64,000 nucleotides of DNA from Actinomadura mexicana. GTDB lineage: Bacteria > Actinomycetota > Actinomycetes > Streptosporangiales > Streptosporangiaceae. Where the stretch lies: NCBI RefSeq assembly GCF_900188105.1, contig NZ_FZNP01000007.1:372001-436000 (forward strand). Direction: 5' to 3'. Shown piece after piece: positions 1 through 8,096 of the stretch. The notes below the pieces were generated by a model. It was not told the DNA's origin. It ran no database searches and saw only the letters and a program-made list of their open reading frames with translations. Every line of letters begins with the position of its first letter. The stretch's first letter is position 1. The position numbers and the translations under genes were made by a program.

Positions 1-1
1 C

Positions 2-163
2 CGCATCCATCTGGAGCTCACCGACGCGGGCAGAGCCGTCGTGGACGCCACCCGCCGCACCCGGCAGGAGCACTTCGCCAAGGCCATGAGCGGCTGGACG
101 GACGAGGAGCGCTCCGCGTTCGCCCGCCTCCTGTCCCGCTTCGTCCACACCTACGAGGGCTGA
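2..163 (+). CDS. MarR-family transcriptional regulator, C-terminal end (partial)
   Basis: Only the last 53 codons are present, running from the window edge to the TGA stop. The visible pattern (LELTDAGRAVVDATRR, then an acidic helix and LLSRFVHTYEG) matches the wing strand and C-terminal dimerisation helices of MarR/winged-helix repressors, where an LT..G..v.. segment follows the recognition helix. The DNA-binding helices lie outside the window. The next gene on this strand is a sensor kinase 148 bases on, too far to claim cotranscription. It could also be another small winged-helix family; family call moderate, specific role unknown. Confidence 0.6.
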   Translation, partial: RIHLELTDAGRAVVDATRRTRQEHFAKAMSGWTDEERSAFARLLSRFVHTYEG

Positions 164-299
164 CCTCCGGGCCGCCGGTGCGGGGCGTCCCGCGTCCTCC
201 CCCGGTTGCGGTCGGGCGGCGCCCGCCTACAACCCCGGTCGCGGGTCCGGCGCGAAGCGCTCGGCCGCGCGGAGGACGGTTCCGGGCCGGACCGCCGTC

Positions 300-305
300 T
301 AGGCT
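300..305 (+). promoter_or_regulatory. -10 box TAGGCT of a leaderless promoter
   Basis: TAGGCT lies exactly six bases before the ATG at 312. Actinobacterial -10 elements fit TANNNT and transcription starts 6-7 bases later, so the start codon would be the transcript's 5' end. No Shine-Dalgarno sequence is present in between. Confidence 0.55.
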
Positions 306-311
306 GGCGGG

Positions 312-1445
312 ATGGGTGGTCGCCTGATCCCGCTGCCGCCGCCGGGCCGCGCGCGGGACGCGGCCCTGGCGGGCGGAGTGCTCGCCGTGGTGGCCGTCAG
401 CAGCCTGAAGTCGCTCGTCGGCCCGCGCGAGGAGCCGTGGGCCGAGACCGCGTTCGACTGGGCGCTGATCCTCCTCGCCTGCGGGGCGCTGTACTTCGCC
501 CGCCGGCGGCCGGTGGCCGTCGCGGTCCTCGTCCTGGCGACCACCGGTGCCTACTACGTCGCCAGCCTGCACGACGGCGGGCTGATGATCGCGGTCATCG
601 CGGCGCTGTACGCGGTCGCGGCCGGGGGCCGGCTCCAGGCCGCCGTCGTCCTCGCGGCGCTGACGGTGATCGCCACCGGCACCGGCACCCTGCTCGGCAA
701 CCGCGACGTCAACGGCGTCGCCCTGTTCATGCTGACCGGGTGGCTGGTGGCCGTGGTCGCGCTCGGATGGGTGCGCCGCAGCCGGCTCGCCTACCTGCGC
801 GAGGCCGAGCGGCGCGCCGCCGGAGAGGAGCGGCTGCGCATCGCCCGCGAGCTGCACGACGTCGTGGGGCACCACCTCTCGCTGATCAACGTCCAGGCCG
901 GGACGTCGCTGCACCGCTTCCACCGGGACCCGGCGCAGGGCGAGGCGGCCCTCGCCGCCATCAAGGCGTCGAGCCGGGAGGCCCTGCGCGACCTGCGGGC
1001 GACCCTCGGGGTGCTGCGGCAGGCCGACGAGGAGGCGCCGACCGCGCCCCCGCCCACCCTGGACGGGATCGGCGGCCTGATCGGGACGGCCCGGGCGGCC
1101 GGGCTCACCGTGCACGGCCGCGTCACCGGCGCGGCGGACCCGCCCACCGAGGTCGGCCTGGCCGCCTACCGCATCGTCCAGGAGTCCCTGACCAACGTCT
1201 CGCGGCATGCCGCCGCCGCGAAGGTCACCGTCAGCGTCGAGCGCGGGCCGGGTGCGCTGCTCGTCGAGGTCGCCGACGACGGCCGTGGCGCCGCCAGGCC
1301 GCCGGCCGGTTCGGGCAGCGGGGTCGACGGGATGCGCGAGCGGGCCCGCGCGCTCGGCGGCGAACTGACGGCGGGGCCGCGGCCGGGCGGCGGCTTCCTC
1401 GTCCGGGCCCGGCTGCCCTACCGGAACGAGGAGGCCCAGCGATGA
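312..1445 (+). CDS. Two-component sensor histidine kinase, NarL/DesK type (HisKA_3)
   Basis: This 377-residue protein phosphorylates the response regulator encoded immediately downstream. Residues about 15-155 form five or six hydrophobic segments with short loops and no large extracellular sensor domain. The dimerisation box ERLRIARELHDVVGHH has the phospho-acceptor His at 182, and the HATPase_c domain follows (VQESLTNVSRHA N-box, EVADDGRG G1 box near 320, GGGF near the end). This is the usual architecture of actinobacterial kinases that sense membrane or cell-envelope state. The stop overlaps the regulator's start (ATGA), so the two are translationally coupled. The start is supported by a -10 box six bases upstream. 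The signal is not recognisable from sequence. Confidence 0.93.
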   Translation: MGGRLIPLPPPGRARDAALAGGVLAVVAVSSLKSLVGPREEPWAETAFDWALILLACGALYFARRRPVAVAVLVLATTGAYYVASLHDGGLMIAVIAALYAVAAGGRLQAAVVLAALTVIATGTGTLLGNRDVNGVALFMLTGWLVAVVALGWVRRSRLAYLREAERRAAGEERLRIARELHDVVGHHLSLINVQAGTSLHRFHRDPAQGEAALAAIKASSREALRDLRATLGVLRQADEEAPTAPPPTLDGIGGLIGTARAAGLTVHGRVTGAADPPTEVGLAAYRIVQESLTNVSRHAAAAKVTVSVERGPGALLVEVADDGRGAARPPAGSGSGVDGMRERARALGGELTAGPRPGGGFLVRARLPYRNEEAQR

Positions 1446-2116
1446 TCAAGGTCCTGCTGGCCGACGACCAGGGCCTGGTGCGGGCCGGGTTCCGCTCCAT
1501 CCTCGACGACGAGGACGACATCACCGTCATCGGCGAGGCCGCGGACGGCGCCCGGGCGGTCTCCGCCTGCCGCGAGCTGCGTCCGGACGTGGCGCTGCTG
1601 GACGTGCGGATGCCCGGCATGGACGGCCTGGAGGCCGCCCGCCGGATCACCGCCGACCCGCGGCTCGACGGCGTGCGGGTGGTGATCCTGACGACCTTCG
1701 ACCTGGACGAGTACGTGTACGGGGCGCTGCGCGCCGGGGCCACCGGCTTCCTGCTCAAGGACACCGAGCCTGCGGAGCTGATCCACGCGGTGCGGGTCGC
1801 GGCGCGCGGGGACGCGCTCATCACCCCGTCCGTCACCCGCCGCCTCATCGGCGAGTTCGCTGGGCGGGTGCAGGCGCCGGCCCCCGGCCCGCGGCTCGGC
1901 TCCCTCACCGTCCGGGAACGGGAGGTGATGCTGCTCGTCGCGGCCGGGCTCAGCAACGACGAGATCGCCGCCCGCCTCGTGCTCAGCCCCGCCACCGCCA
2001 AGACCCACGTCAGCCGCATCATGTCCAAGCTGGACGTGCGGGACCGCTCGCAGCTGGTCGTCCTCGCCTACGAGTCCGGCATGGTCAGCCCGCGCTGGAT
2101 GCGACCAGGGAGGTAG
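1442..2116 (+). CDS. NarL/FixJ-family response regulator
   Basis: This 224-residue DNA-binding response regulator is the partner of the overlapping kinase. The receiver domain (1-120) has the acidic pocket at D8-D9, the phospho-acceptor D54 (ALLDVRMPGMDG), a Thr in the ILTTFD strand and the conserved Lys106 (GFLLKD). A LuxR-type helix-turn-helix occupies about residues 150-210 (LTVREREVMLLVAAGLSNDEIA, then the recognition helix around ATAKTHVSRI). Length and spacing are normal for the family. Its ATG overlaps the kinase stop by four bases. Targets cannot be inferred; the following small membrane gene is a candidate because it is next on the strand. Confidence 0.95.
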   Translation: MIKVLLADDQGLVRAGFRSILDDEDDITVIGEAADGARAVSACRELRPDVALLDVRMPGMDGLEAARRITADPRLDGVRVVILTTFDLDEYVYGALRAGATGFLLKDTEPAELIHAVRVAARGDALITPSVTRRLIGEFAGRVQAPAPGPRLGSLTVREREVMLLVAAGLSNDEIAARLVLSPATAKTHVSRIMSKLDVRDRSQLVVLAYESGMVSPRWMRPGR

Positions 2117-2205
2117 GCGCGCCGCCGGCCGGCAACCGGCGGTGTAGCGCGGATGCCCGCCGCGGGCCGATGCGGCGCGGGCGGCCGCGTCCCGATCCTT
2201 GGGCC

Positions 2206-2418
2206 ATGAACCACACCGGCGCCATGATCGGGTTCGTGGTCGGCGGGGCCGCGGGCTTCCTGCTGACCGAGACCGTGGGAGCGTTCTTCACCTTCGTCCT
2301 GGACCGCACGCTCGACGTCGACGGCACGCCCGTCCTGCTGGCCGCCTTCGTCCTCGTGCCGGTCCTGTCCGCGCTCGTCGGCGCCGTCGCCGGCTCCCGC
2401 TTCGGAACCAGGCGGTGA
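2206..2418 (+). CDS. Small membrane protein, unknown
   Basis: This 70-residue protein has two hydrophobic stretches (about residues 7-30 and 46-65) separated by a short charged loop, suggesting two membrane helices with glycine-rich faces (GFVVGGAAGFLL and ALVGAVAGSRFG). I chose the ATG at 2206 because the hydrophobic helix starts just after it; an in-frame start further upstream would add an arginine-rich stretch that looks like untranslated sequence. There are about 90 bases between it and the response regulator. Not recognised as a named family; it may be a target or accessory of the two-component system. Confidence 0.55.
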   Translation: MNHTGAMIGFVVGGAAGFLLTETVGAFFTFVLDRTLDVDGTPVLLAAFVLVPVLSALVGAVAGSRFGTRR

Positions 2419-2435
2419 GCCCGGGCCCCCGGCGG

Positions 2436-2807
2436 TCAGCCCAGGCGTGCCCGGAGCAGGCAGAACTCGTTGCCCTCCGGATCCGCCAGGGGGACCCAGC
2501 TCTCCTCGCCGGTCTGCCCGACGTCCACCGGCCGCGCCCCCGCCGCCAGGAGCCGCTCCAGTTCGGCGTCCTGGTCCCGGTCCGTGGCGTTGACGTCGAA
2601 GTGCAGTCGCAGCTTGCCGTTCTTCGGCTCCTCGCTGCGGCTGAGGATCAGCGTCGGCTGGAGCCCGCCGAACCCTTCCGGCGGACCGATCTCGATGTCG
2701 TCGCCCTCCCGGTCCAGCTCCACGAACCCGAGCACCTCGCACCAGAACTCCGCGAGTCTCTCCGGATCGCGGCAGTCGAGCACCAGCTCACTCACCCGGC
2801 ACGCCAC
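2436..2807 (-). CDS. VOC-family (glyoxalase/bleomycin-resistance fold) protein
   Basis: A protein of about 123 residues with the beta-alpha-beta-beta-beta modules of the vicinal oxygen chelate fold: ELVLDCRDPERLAEFWCEVLGF at the N terminus and VPLADPEGNEFCLL at the C terminus. These are the hallmarks of the glyoxalase-like domain common in actinobacteria. The GTG at 2807 was chosen since MACRVSELVLDC is the typical N terminus and a GGGTGGGGG stretch lies six bases upstream; a GTG at 2849 would add 14 residues. It is convergent with the small membrane gene. The substrate is unknown; many family members have no assigned activity. Confidence 0.8.
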   Translation of the reverse strand: MACRVSELVLDCRDPERLAEFWCEVLGFVELDREGDDIEIGPPEGFGGLQPTLILSRSEEPKNGKLRLHFDVNATDRDQDAELERLLAAGARPVDVGQTGEESWVPLADPEGNEFCLLRARLG

Positions 2808-2916
2808 GGTCGGCCCCCACCCTCTGAAGATCGGATCTCTGTCCGCCACGGTGCCAGAGACCTGCGCCGGGCGTCGAGCCGAATTTCACCGGGCCGGCCG
2901 GATCCCGGACGCCGCC

Positions 2917-3462
2917 CTAGAGGCGCAACCGCAGGCGGCCGGAGGCGAGGGCGTCCGCGACCCTGACCTCGGTCCCGGCGACGTCCTCGTGCGAGGTGTC
3001 GAGCACGTGGCGCTCCAGTTCACCGAGGTCGGCGAACTGGTCCCACATCGCCAGGATCGGATGGCGGTCCACCAGCGCGCCGGGCGCGGTCCGCGCCTGG
3101 GCCCGCGCGAGCGCGACGTCGCGGCGCGGGCGGAGGGCCGCGTAGTGGAACGGCACCGAGGGATGCAGCCGTGCCCGCCTGCGGAAGTGATCGATCATCC
3201 ACGGGCCGACGATCCCGTCGACGACCGTGACGAAGCCCCCCGTCGCGTACGTGAACGCCGCACCGGCGACGGCGTCCATGACCGTCTCGTTCTGGGAGCG
3301 CGACGCCGGCTCGTACGGCGGGATCGCACCGGCCACGATGTAGTCCCAGAAGTCGTCGGTGTGCAGATGGACGGCCTTGCCGTGCCGGCGGGCGAGGCGG
3401 GCCGCGACCGTCGACTTCCCCGCTCCGGGCGGGCCGGTCAGGACGACGACGCTACCGGGCAT
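2917..3462 (-). CDS. P-loop nucleoside-triphosphate-binding protein, kinase-like
   Basis: This 181-residue protein opens directly with a Walker A motif (LTGPPGAGKSTVAARLARR) and resembles small adenylate-kinase/shikimate-kinase-like P-loop proteins. A charged HTDDFWDYI segment follows where such kinases bind their acceptor substrate, with an RRDVALARAQAR lid-like helix later. It stands alone, with neighbours on both sides separated by more than 100 bases. The ATG at 3462 has no Shine-Dalgarno but has a TAAGAT box six bases upstream, indicating a leaderless mRNA. The phosphoryl acceptor is unknown. Confidence 0.75.
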   Translation of the reverse strand: MPGSVVVLTGPPGAGKSTVAARLARRHGKAVHLHTDDFWDYIVAGAIPPYEPASRSQNETVMDAVAGAAFTYATGGFVTVVDGIVGPWMIDHFRRRARLHPSVPFHYAALRPRRDVALARAQARTAPGALVDRHPILAMWDQFADLGELERHVLDTSHEDVAGTEVRVADALASGRLRLRL

Positions 3463-3468
3463 GTGATC

Positions 3469-3474
3469 ATCTTA
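3469..3474 (-). promoter_or_regulatory. -10 box TAAGAT of a leaderless promoter
   Basis: On the minus strand TAAGAT is followed by six bases and then the ATG at 3462, with no ribosome-binding site. This is the same geometry as seen before several other genes in this window. Confidence 0.5.
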
Positions 3475-3657
3475 TGGGCGGCCGGGCACCGCCGCGGTTC
3501 ACCGAGGTGACGGCCTCGGGCCAGAAATGGGTCGCGGAGACGCCAGGAAGGCCGCCCTTCACGGTGAGTGGTCCGGCCGTCGCGTTCGGGAATGATGATC
3601 GTGTTGTCGATCCCCGAGCGGAGCCCCGGGCGAGCGGCCCGGGTCAGGCCTGGGCGA

Positions 3658-5046
3658 TCAGGTTTGGGCGAGCACGGCGCAGAGGGCGTCCAGGGCGGCC
3701 GGGTAGGCGGCGCCGACCGGGGTGCTGTAGCCGACGACGAGGCCCTGCGGGCGCTCGCGGGGGTCCTGCCAGTGGTCGCGCAGAGGCATGAGGGCGAGGT
3801 CGTGGAACGCGGCGCGGCGCATGGCCTCGCCCTCACCCTGCCCGCCGTCCGGGAGCAGCACCAGGGCGTGCAGCCCGGCGGCGACCCCCTGGACCCGGAC
3901 CGGCGGGACGCGGTCGCGCAGCGTCTCGACCAGGAGGTCGCGGCGGCGCCGGTAGCGCAGGCGGGCGGCGCGGACGTGCCGGTCGTAGGCGTGGGAGGCG
4001 ATGAGGTCGGCGAGGACGAGCTGGGCGAGCGACGGGGTGTGGGCGTCGGCGAGGCGCTTGGCCTCGGCGAAGGGCTCGACCAGGTGCGTGGGCAGGACCA
4101 GCCAGGCCAGGCGCAGCGCCGGGGCCAGGGTCTTGGACGCGGTACCGCCGTAGACGACGCGGTCGGGCGCCGTCCCCTGCAGGGCCCCGACCGGCTGGCG
4201 GTCGTAGCGGAACTCGCCGTCGTAGTCGTCCTCGACGATCGTGCCGCCGGTGTCGCGGGCCCAAGCGGCGAAGGCGCGGCGGCGGTCCGGGGGGAGGGTC
4301 GCGCCGGTCGGGTACTGGTGCGCCGGGGTCAGCACGGCCGCGCCCGCCGGGCCGGGCGGGTCCGGGCGTGCGCCCCGCTCGTCCACCGGCAGCGGGACGA
4401 CGGCGAGCCCGGCGCGCCGGACGATCGCGCGGTGGAAGAAATGTCCCGGCTCCTCCATCGCGATCGACTCCGTTCCGAGGTCCCGCAGGACGGAGGCCAG
4501 GATGCCGAGGGACTGGGCGTAGCCGGACGTGACCACGATCCGGGCGGGGTCGGCGTGCACGCCCCGGGCCCGGCCGAGGTATCCGGCCAGCGCCTCGCGC
4601 AGCTCGCGGCGCCCGCGCGGGTCGCCGAGCGCGTGCACGCCGGGCGGGGCGGACGCCAGCACGCGGCGCGTCGAGCGCAGCCACGCCGTGGAGGGGAACG
4701 TGCTCAGGTCGGGCCGCCCGGGCAGCAGGTCGTGCGCCGGCGCCTCGGCGGACGCCGGTTCGGCGGGCGCGGGCGGCGGCGCGGGGCCCGCCGCGACCCG
4801 CGTTCGCCCGCCGGGAACGGCCGTGAGGTAGCCCTCGGCCGTCAGCTGGTCGTAGGCGGCGCTGACCGTCCCGCGCGCCAGGCCCAGCTCGGCGGCCAGC
4901 GCGCGGGTCGACGGGACGACGTCGCCGGGGGCCAGCCGCCGGGACCTGATGGCTTCGCGGAAGGCGCGTTCGAGTCCGGCGCGGCGGCCGCCGGAGGCGT
5001 CGACGTCCAAATGCAGGTCGACCGAACCGGCCCAGTCTTTGCGCAT
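3658..5046 (-). CDS. MocR/PdxR-type regulator: GntR winged helix fused to class I aminotransferase
   Basis: This 462-residue protein combines an N-terminal GntR winged helix (about 20-85; PSTRALAAELGLARGTVSAAYDQL) with a fold-type I aminotransferase-like domain (about 110-460). The PLP Schiff-base lysine is K305 in GTASKTLAPALRLAW, and the EDDYDGEFRYD segment supplies the conserved Asp and Tyr. Family members use PLP or an amino-acid adduct as effector and often control vitamin B6 or amino-acid genes. It is divergent from the metallophosphoesterase gene with 46 bases between starts, so it may regulate itself and that gene. A TAAGAT box lies eight bases before the ATG. No pdxST genes are nearby, so a PdxR role is not supported. 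Confidence 0.92.
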   Translation of the reverse strand: MRKDWAGSVDLHLDVDASGGRRAGLERAFREAIRSRRLAPGDVVPSTRALAAELGLARGTVSAAYDQLTAEGYLTAVPGGRTRVAAGPAPPPAPAEPASAEAPAHDLLPGRPDLSTFPSTAWLRSTRRVLASAPPGVHALGDPRGRRELREALAGYLGRARGVHADPARIVVTSGYAQSLGILASVLRDLGTESIAMEEPGHFFHRAIVRRAGLAVVPLPVDERGARPDPPGPAGAAVLTPAHQYPTGATLPPDRRRAFAAWARDTGGTIVEDDYDGEFRYDRQPVGALQGTAPDRVVYGGTASKTLAPALRLAWLVLPTHLVEPFAEAKRLADAHTPSLAQLVLADLIASHAYDRHVRAARLRYRRRRDLLVETLRDRVPPVRVQGVAAGLHALVLLPDGGQGEGEAMRRAAFHDLALMPLRDHWQDPRERPQGLVVGYSTPVGAAYPAALDALCAVLAQT

Positions 5047-5080
5047 GAGACTGGATCTTAATACTGGTCCGGTCGTGGCC

Positions 5081-5086
5081 TAGCTT
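5081..5086 (+). promoter_or_regulatory. -10 box TAGCTT of a leaderless promoter
   Basis: TAGCTT is followed by six bases and the ATG at 5093. It lies in the 46-base divergent gap shared with the MocR gene, so binding of MocR there could affect both promoters. Confidence 0.5.
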
Positions 5087-5092
5087 CGCAGC

Positions 5093-5821
5093 ATGATTGT
5101 TTTTGCGCAGCTCAGCGACACCCATCTGGACGGCGGCGAGGGCCGGGCCGAACGCGCGGCCCGCGTCATGGACCACCTGAACGACGTGGCCGTCGACGCC
5201 GTCCTCGTCACCGGGGACATCGCCGACCACGGCGAGCCCGCCGAGTACGAGCAGGCCCGCAAGGTCCTCGCGTCGGAGCATCCGGTACTGACCTGCCCCG
5301 GCAACCACGACCGGCGCGGCCCGTACCGGGAGGTCCTGCTGGACGAGCCGCCGGGCGGCGGCCCGGTCAACCGCGTCCACGAGATCGCCGGGGCCACCTT
5401 CCTGATGTGCGACTCGACCGTCCCCGGCGAGGACCACGGGCGGCTCGACGACGAGACGATCGGGTGGCTCGACCGGCGGCTCGCCGCGGCCCCGGACGCG
5501 CCGGCGTTCGTCTGCTTCCACCATCCGCCCGTGACGCTCCAGATCCCGTACGTGGACGGGATCCGGCAGTTCGGCGAGCGGCGCCTGGCCGAGGTGGTCC
5601 TGCGCCACCCGCAGGTCGCGGCGGTGTTGTGCGGGCACGCCCACACGGCGGCGGCCACGACCTTCGCGGGCCGGCCCCTGCTCGTCGCGCCCGGCGTCGT
5701 GTCGACCCTCCGGCTGCCCTGGCAGGAGGGTGACATCGCCGACCTGGGCGCTCCCCCGGGCGTCGCCTTCCACGTCCTGGACGACGAGGGGCGTCTGAGC
5801 ACGCACTACCGCACCTTCTAG
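5093..5821 (+). CDS. Calcineurin-like metallophosphoesterase (CpdA/3',5'-cyclic-nucleotide phosphodiesterase type)
   Basis: This 242-residue protein has the complete set of metallophosphoesterase motifs in order: SDTHLDGGEG, GDIADHGEPAEY, CPGNHDRRGP, FHHPPV and CGHAHTAA. This spacing is that of the class III cyclic-nucleotide phosphodiesterase/Icc branch, which binds two metal ions in the cytoplasm and hydrolyses phosphodiesters. The start follows a -10 box by six bases and the 3' end overlaps the convergent IclR gene by four bases. Activity on cAMP is plausible because Crp-family regulators and a nucleotide cyclase lie elsewhere in the window, but the family has broad substrates. Confidence 0.88.
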   Translation: MIVFAQLSDTHLDGGEGRAERAARVMDHLNDVAVDAVLVTGDIADHGEPAEYEQARKVLASEHPVLTCPGNHDRRGPYREVLLDEPPGGGPVNRVHEIAGATFLMCDSTVPGEDHGRLDDETIGWLDRRLAAAPDAPAFVCFHHPPVTLQIPYVDGIRQFGERRLAEVVLRHPQVAAVLCGHAHTAAATTFAGRPLLVAPGVVSTLRLPWQEGDIADLGAPPGVAFHVLDDEGRLSTHYRTF

Positions 5822-6594
5822 CGGTGCGCGGTCCAGGTCCGGGTGACCTCCTCGGCGGCGTCGCGGACCAGCGTCCGGTACCGCTCGACGGCCTCGGGGG
5901 TGAAGCGGTGCCGGGGCCCGCACACGCTGATGGAGCCGTGCACCTCGCCGTCCGGGCCGAAGAGGGGCGCGGCGACCGACCCGGCGTCGGCCTGCCGCTC
6001 ACCGAAGGAGACGCCGACGCCCTCCCGGGCCGTCTCGGCGAGTTCGGCGCGCAGCGCCGCCGACCCGGTGACGGTCCGGTCGGTCAGCGCCGCCAGCGGG
6101 CGGGCCAGCACGGCCTCGCGCCGCTCCTCGGGCAGGAAAGCGAGGATCACCCGGCCCGAGGAGCCCGCGTGCAGCGGGAACCGCCGCCCGACCTCGACGG
6201 TCATCTTGACCTCGCGGGGGCTCTCGAACTGGTCGAGGTAGACCCGCTCGTCGCCGACGAGCCCGGACAGCGTGGTCGTCTCGCCGGTCTCGTCCCGCAG
6301 CCGGCGCAGCACGGGCGCGGCGGCGTTGCGGACGTTGAAGCGCCGCAGCGCGCTCACGCCGAGGGCGACGGCGGCGGGCCCGAGCCGGTAGCCGGACGTG
6401 CCCGCCTCCAGCATCTCGCGCGACACGAGCGACTGCAGGATGCGGTACACGACGGCCTTGGAGATGCCGAGCTCGCGGCTGATGGCGGTGACACCGAGGT
6501 ACTCGGGCCCGCCGGCGAACAGCAGCAGCACGTCCGCGACGCGCCCGGCGACCTCGGTTCCCCCCTGGGCCGGAGCGGCGGTCTGGTTGGTCAC
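5818..6594 (-). CDS. IclR-family transcriptional regulator
   Basis: This 258-residue protein has an N-terminal winged helix (about 12-75; YLGVTAISRELGISKAVVYRILQSL) and a C-terminal GAF-like effector-binding domain (about 85-250; DETGETTTLSGLVGDERVYL and SISVCGPRHRF). IclR proteins usually control adjacent catabolic operons in response to a pathway metabolite. It sits 22 bases after the amidohydrolase gene at the end of the long leftward operon, but its GTG start also has its own TAGGAT -10 box six bases upstream, so it is probably transcribed independently as well. The 17-bp palindromes at 15523 and 15678 are its most likely operators (inference). Confidence 0.93.
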   Translation of the reverse strand: MTNQTAAPAQGGTEVAGRVADVLLLFAGGPEYLGVTAISRELGISKAVVYRILQSLVSREMLEAGTSGYRLGPAAVALGVSALRRFNVRNAAAPVLRRLRDETGETTTLSGLVGDERVYLDQFESPREVKMTVEVGRRFPLHAGSSGRVILAFLPEERREAVLARPLAALTDRTVTGSAALRAELAETAREGVGVSFGERQADAGSVAAPLFGPDGEVHGSISVCGPRHRFTPEAVERYRTLVRDAAEEVTRTWTAHR

Positions 6595-6600
6595 TGGACG

Positions 6601-6606
6601 ATCCTA
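6601..6606 (-). promoter_or_regulatory. -10 box TAGGAT of the IclR gene's own leaderless promoter
   Basis: On the minus strand TAGGAT is followed by six bases and the GTG start at 6594. It falls in the 22-base gap after the amidohydrolase gene, suggesting that the regulator is expressed even when the upstream operon is off. Confidence 0.5.
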
Positions 6607-6616
6607 GGGAAAGGCG

Positions 6617-8086
6617 TCACCGGCCGCGGTGGAGATAGCGGCCGGCGGGGGCGCCGGTGATCTCACCGTCGGCGTAGACGCGGCGGCCGCGCACGAAGGT
6701 GTCGGTGACCCGCGCGGTCATGGCGAAGCCTTCGAACGGCGTGTACTCCTGCGTCGACTCGGAGTCGGCGGCGCGGACCGTCCAGGACGCGTCCGGGTCG
6801 ACCAGGGCGATGTCGGCGTCGTATCCCTCGGCGATGGCGCCCTTGTCGAGCAGCCCGTAGCGCCGGGCGGGGTTCCAGGACGTCAGCCGGGCGACGCGCT
6901 GGACCGACAGCCCGCGCTTGAGTCCCTCGCCGACGAGGCCGGGCAGCAGGTACTCGGCGCCGCCGAAGCCGGACCTGGCGAGGAAGACGTCGTCGCGGTC
7001 GGCGCCGAACTTCATCTCGTCCCGGCAGCAGGCGTGGTCGCTGACGACCCAGTCGACCTCGCCGTCGAGGACGTGCCGCCACAGCGCCTCGACGTCGGAG
7101 CGCTCGCGCAGCGGCGGGTTGACCTTGCCGCCCAGGCCGGCCGCGGTGTCGACGTCGGCGAGCAGGTGCCCGATGGTGACCTCGCGGCGGAAGTCGATGT
7201 GCGGGAAGGCGCCCGCCATGGTCAGCGCGGCCGACAGCGCCTTCTCCGACGACAGGTGCAGCAGGTTGATGTTGGGCAGGCCCGTCTCGTGCGCGAGGTA
7301 GGACGCGATGGTGACGGCGAGGCCCTCCGAGTGCGGGGGGCGGGACGCGCTGTAGGCGCGCAGGCCGGTCAGCGACCCGTCGCGCTCCACCATCCTGGTG
7401 TAGGCGGTCATGATCTCGGCGGTCTCGCAGTGCAGTGACAGGGAGATGTGCGGCGCATACTCGGCGAGCTGCTCGCGGGCCTTCTGGACGCCGCGCATGA
7501 CGAACTCGAAGTGCGCCACGTCGTAGCGCTCGTCGGGCGGCGTCATGAGGAAGTCGCTCTGGCCGGACGAGCGCCCGTGCAGGCCGTGGCTGCCGTAGAA
7601 CATGAAGATTTTGAACGAGGTGACGCCGTGCTCCTCGACCAGGTACGGGATCTCCTCGATGTGCCGGGCCTCCATCGGCGCGAGGTGGAAGGCGTAGTCG
7701 ACGTAGGCGTTGCCCTGCGCGGCGCTCAGCACCTCGGGGAAGAACTCGCGGTACGGTCCTCCCTTGTTCAGGTAGTACTGGCCGGTGCGCATGTAGGTCA
7801 GGGCCGTGGTGACGCCGCCCTGCGCCGCGGCGCGGCTCTCGGTGCGGGTGTCGGCGGCCAGCTCGTTGTAGATGCCCCAGTGCTGGTGGGCGTCCACGAC
7901 GCCGGGGAAGGCGAGCCGGCCGCGGCCGTCGATCACGGTGGCGGCGTCGTCGTCCGGCAGCCCGGGCGCGACCCGCGCGATGGCGCCGTCGTTCACGGCG
8001 ATGTCCAGGGGTTCGGGCTCGGTGCCCTCGGGGGCGTCGGGGCGGACCACCCGCACGTTCTTCAGCAGCAGCTCGGTCGTCGCCAT
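6617..8086 (-). CDS. Dihydropyrimidinase/hydantoinase-type amidohydrolase
   Basis: This 489-residue cyclic-amidohydrolase-family enzyme would hydrolyse a cyclic amide, imide or ureide. The metal-binding HxH is H67/H69 (GVVDAHQHWG). The lysine expected to be carbamylated lies in VTSFKIFMFYG, further metal His ligands in LHCETAEI and LLHLSSEKAL, and the catalytic Asp in VVSDHACCR. These match the hydantoinase/dihydropyrimidinase/allantoinase branch and its usual length. The ATG at 8086 has a strong GGAG site; the frame stays open far upstream but only across the preceding gene. It ends the leftward operon before the IclR gene. Its company of two racemase-like proteins and a cyclase suggests ring opening of an N-heterocycle; the substrate is not known. 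Confidence 0.88.
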   Translation of the reverse strand: MATTELLLKNVRVVRPDAPEGTEPEPLDIAVNDGAIARVAPGLPDDDAATVIDGRGRLAFPGVVDAHQHWGIYNELAADTRTESRAAAQGGVTTALTYMRTGQYYLNKGGPYREFFPEVLSAAQGNAYVDYAFHLAPMEARHIEEIPYLVEEHGVTSFKIFMFYGSHGLHGRSSGQSDFLMTPPDERYDVAHFEFVMRGVQKAREQLAEYAPHISLSLHCETAEIMTAYTRMVERDGSLTGLRAYSASRPPHSEGLAVTIASYLAHETGLPNINLLHLSSEKALSAALTMAGAFPHIDFRREVTIGHLLADVDTAAGLGGKVNPPLRERSDVEALWRHVLDGEVDWVVSDHACCRDEMKFGADRDDVFLARSGFGGAEYLLPGLVGEGLKRGLSVQRVARLTSWNPARRYGLLDKGAIAEGYDADIALVDPDASWTVRAADSESTQEYTPFEGFAMTARVTDTFVRGRRVYADGEITGAPAGRYLHRGR

Positions 8087-8096
8087 GGTGGTCTCC

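Noticed and set aside
206..1441. Upstream extension of the response-regulator frame over the sensor kinase
   Set aside because: Out of frame with the kinase and arginine/glycine-rich; the ATGA junction at 1442 is the real start.
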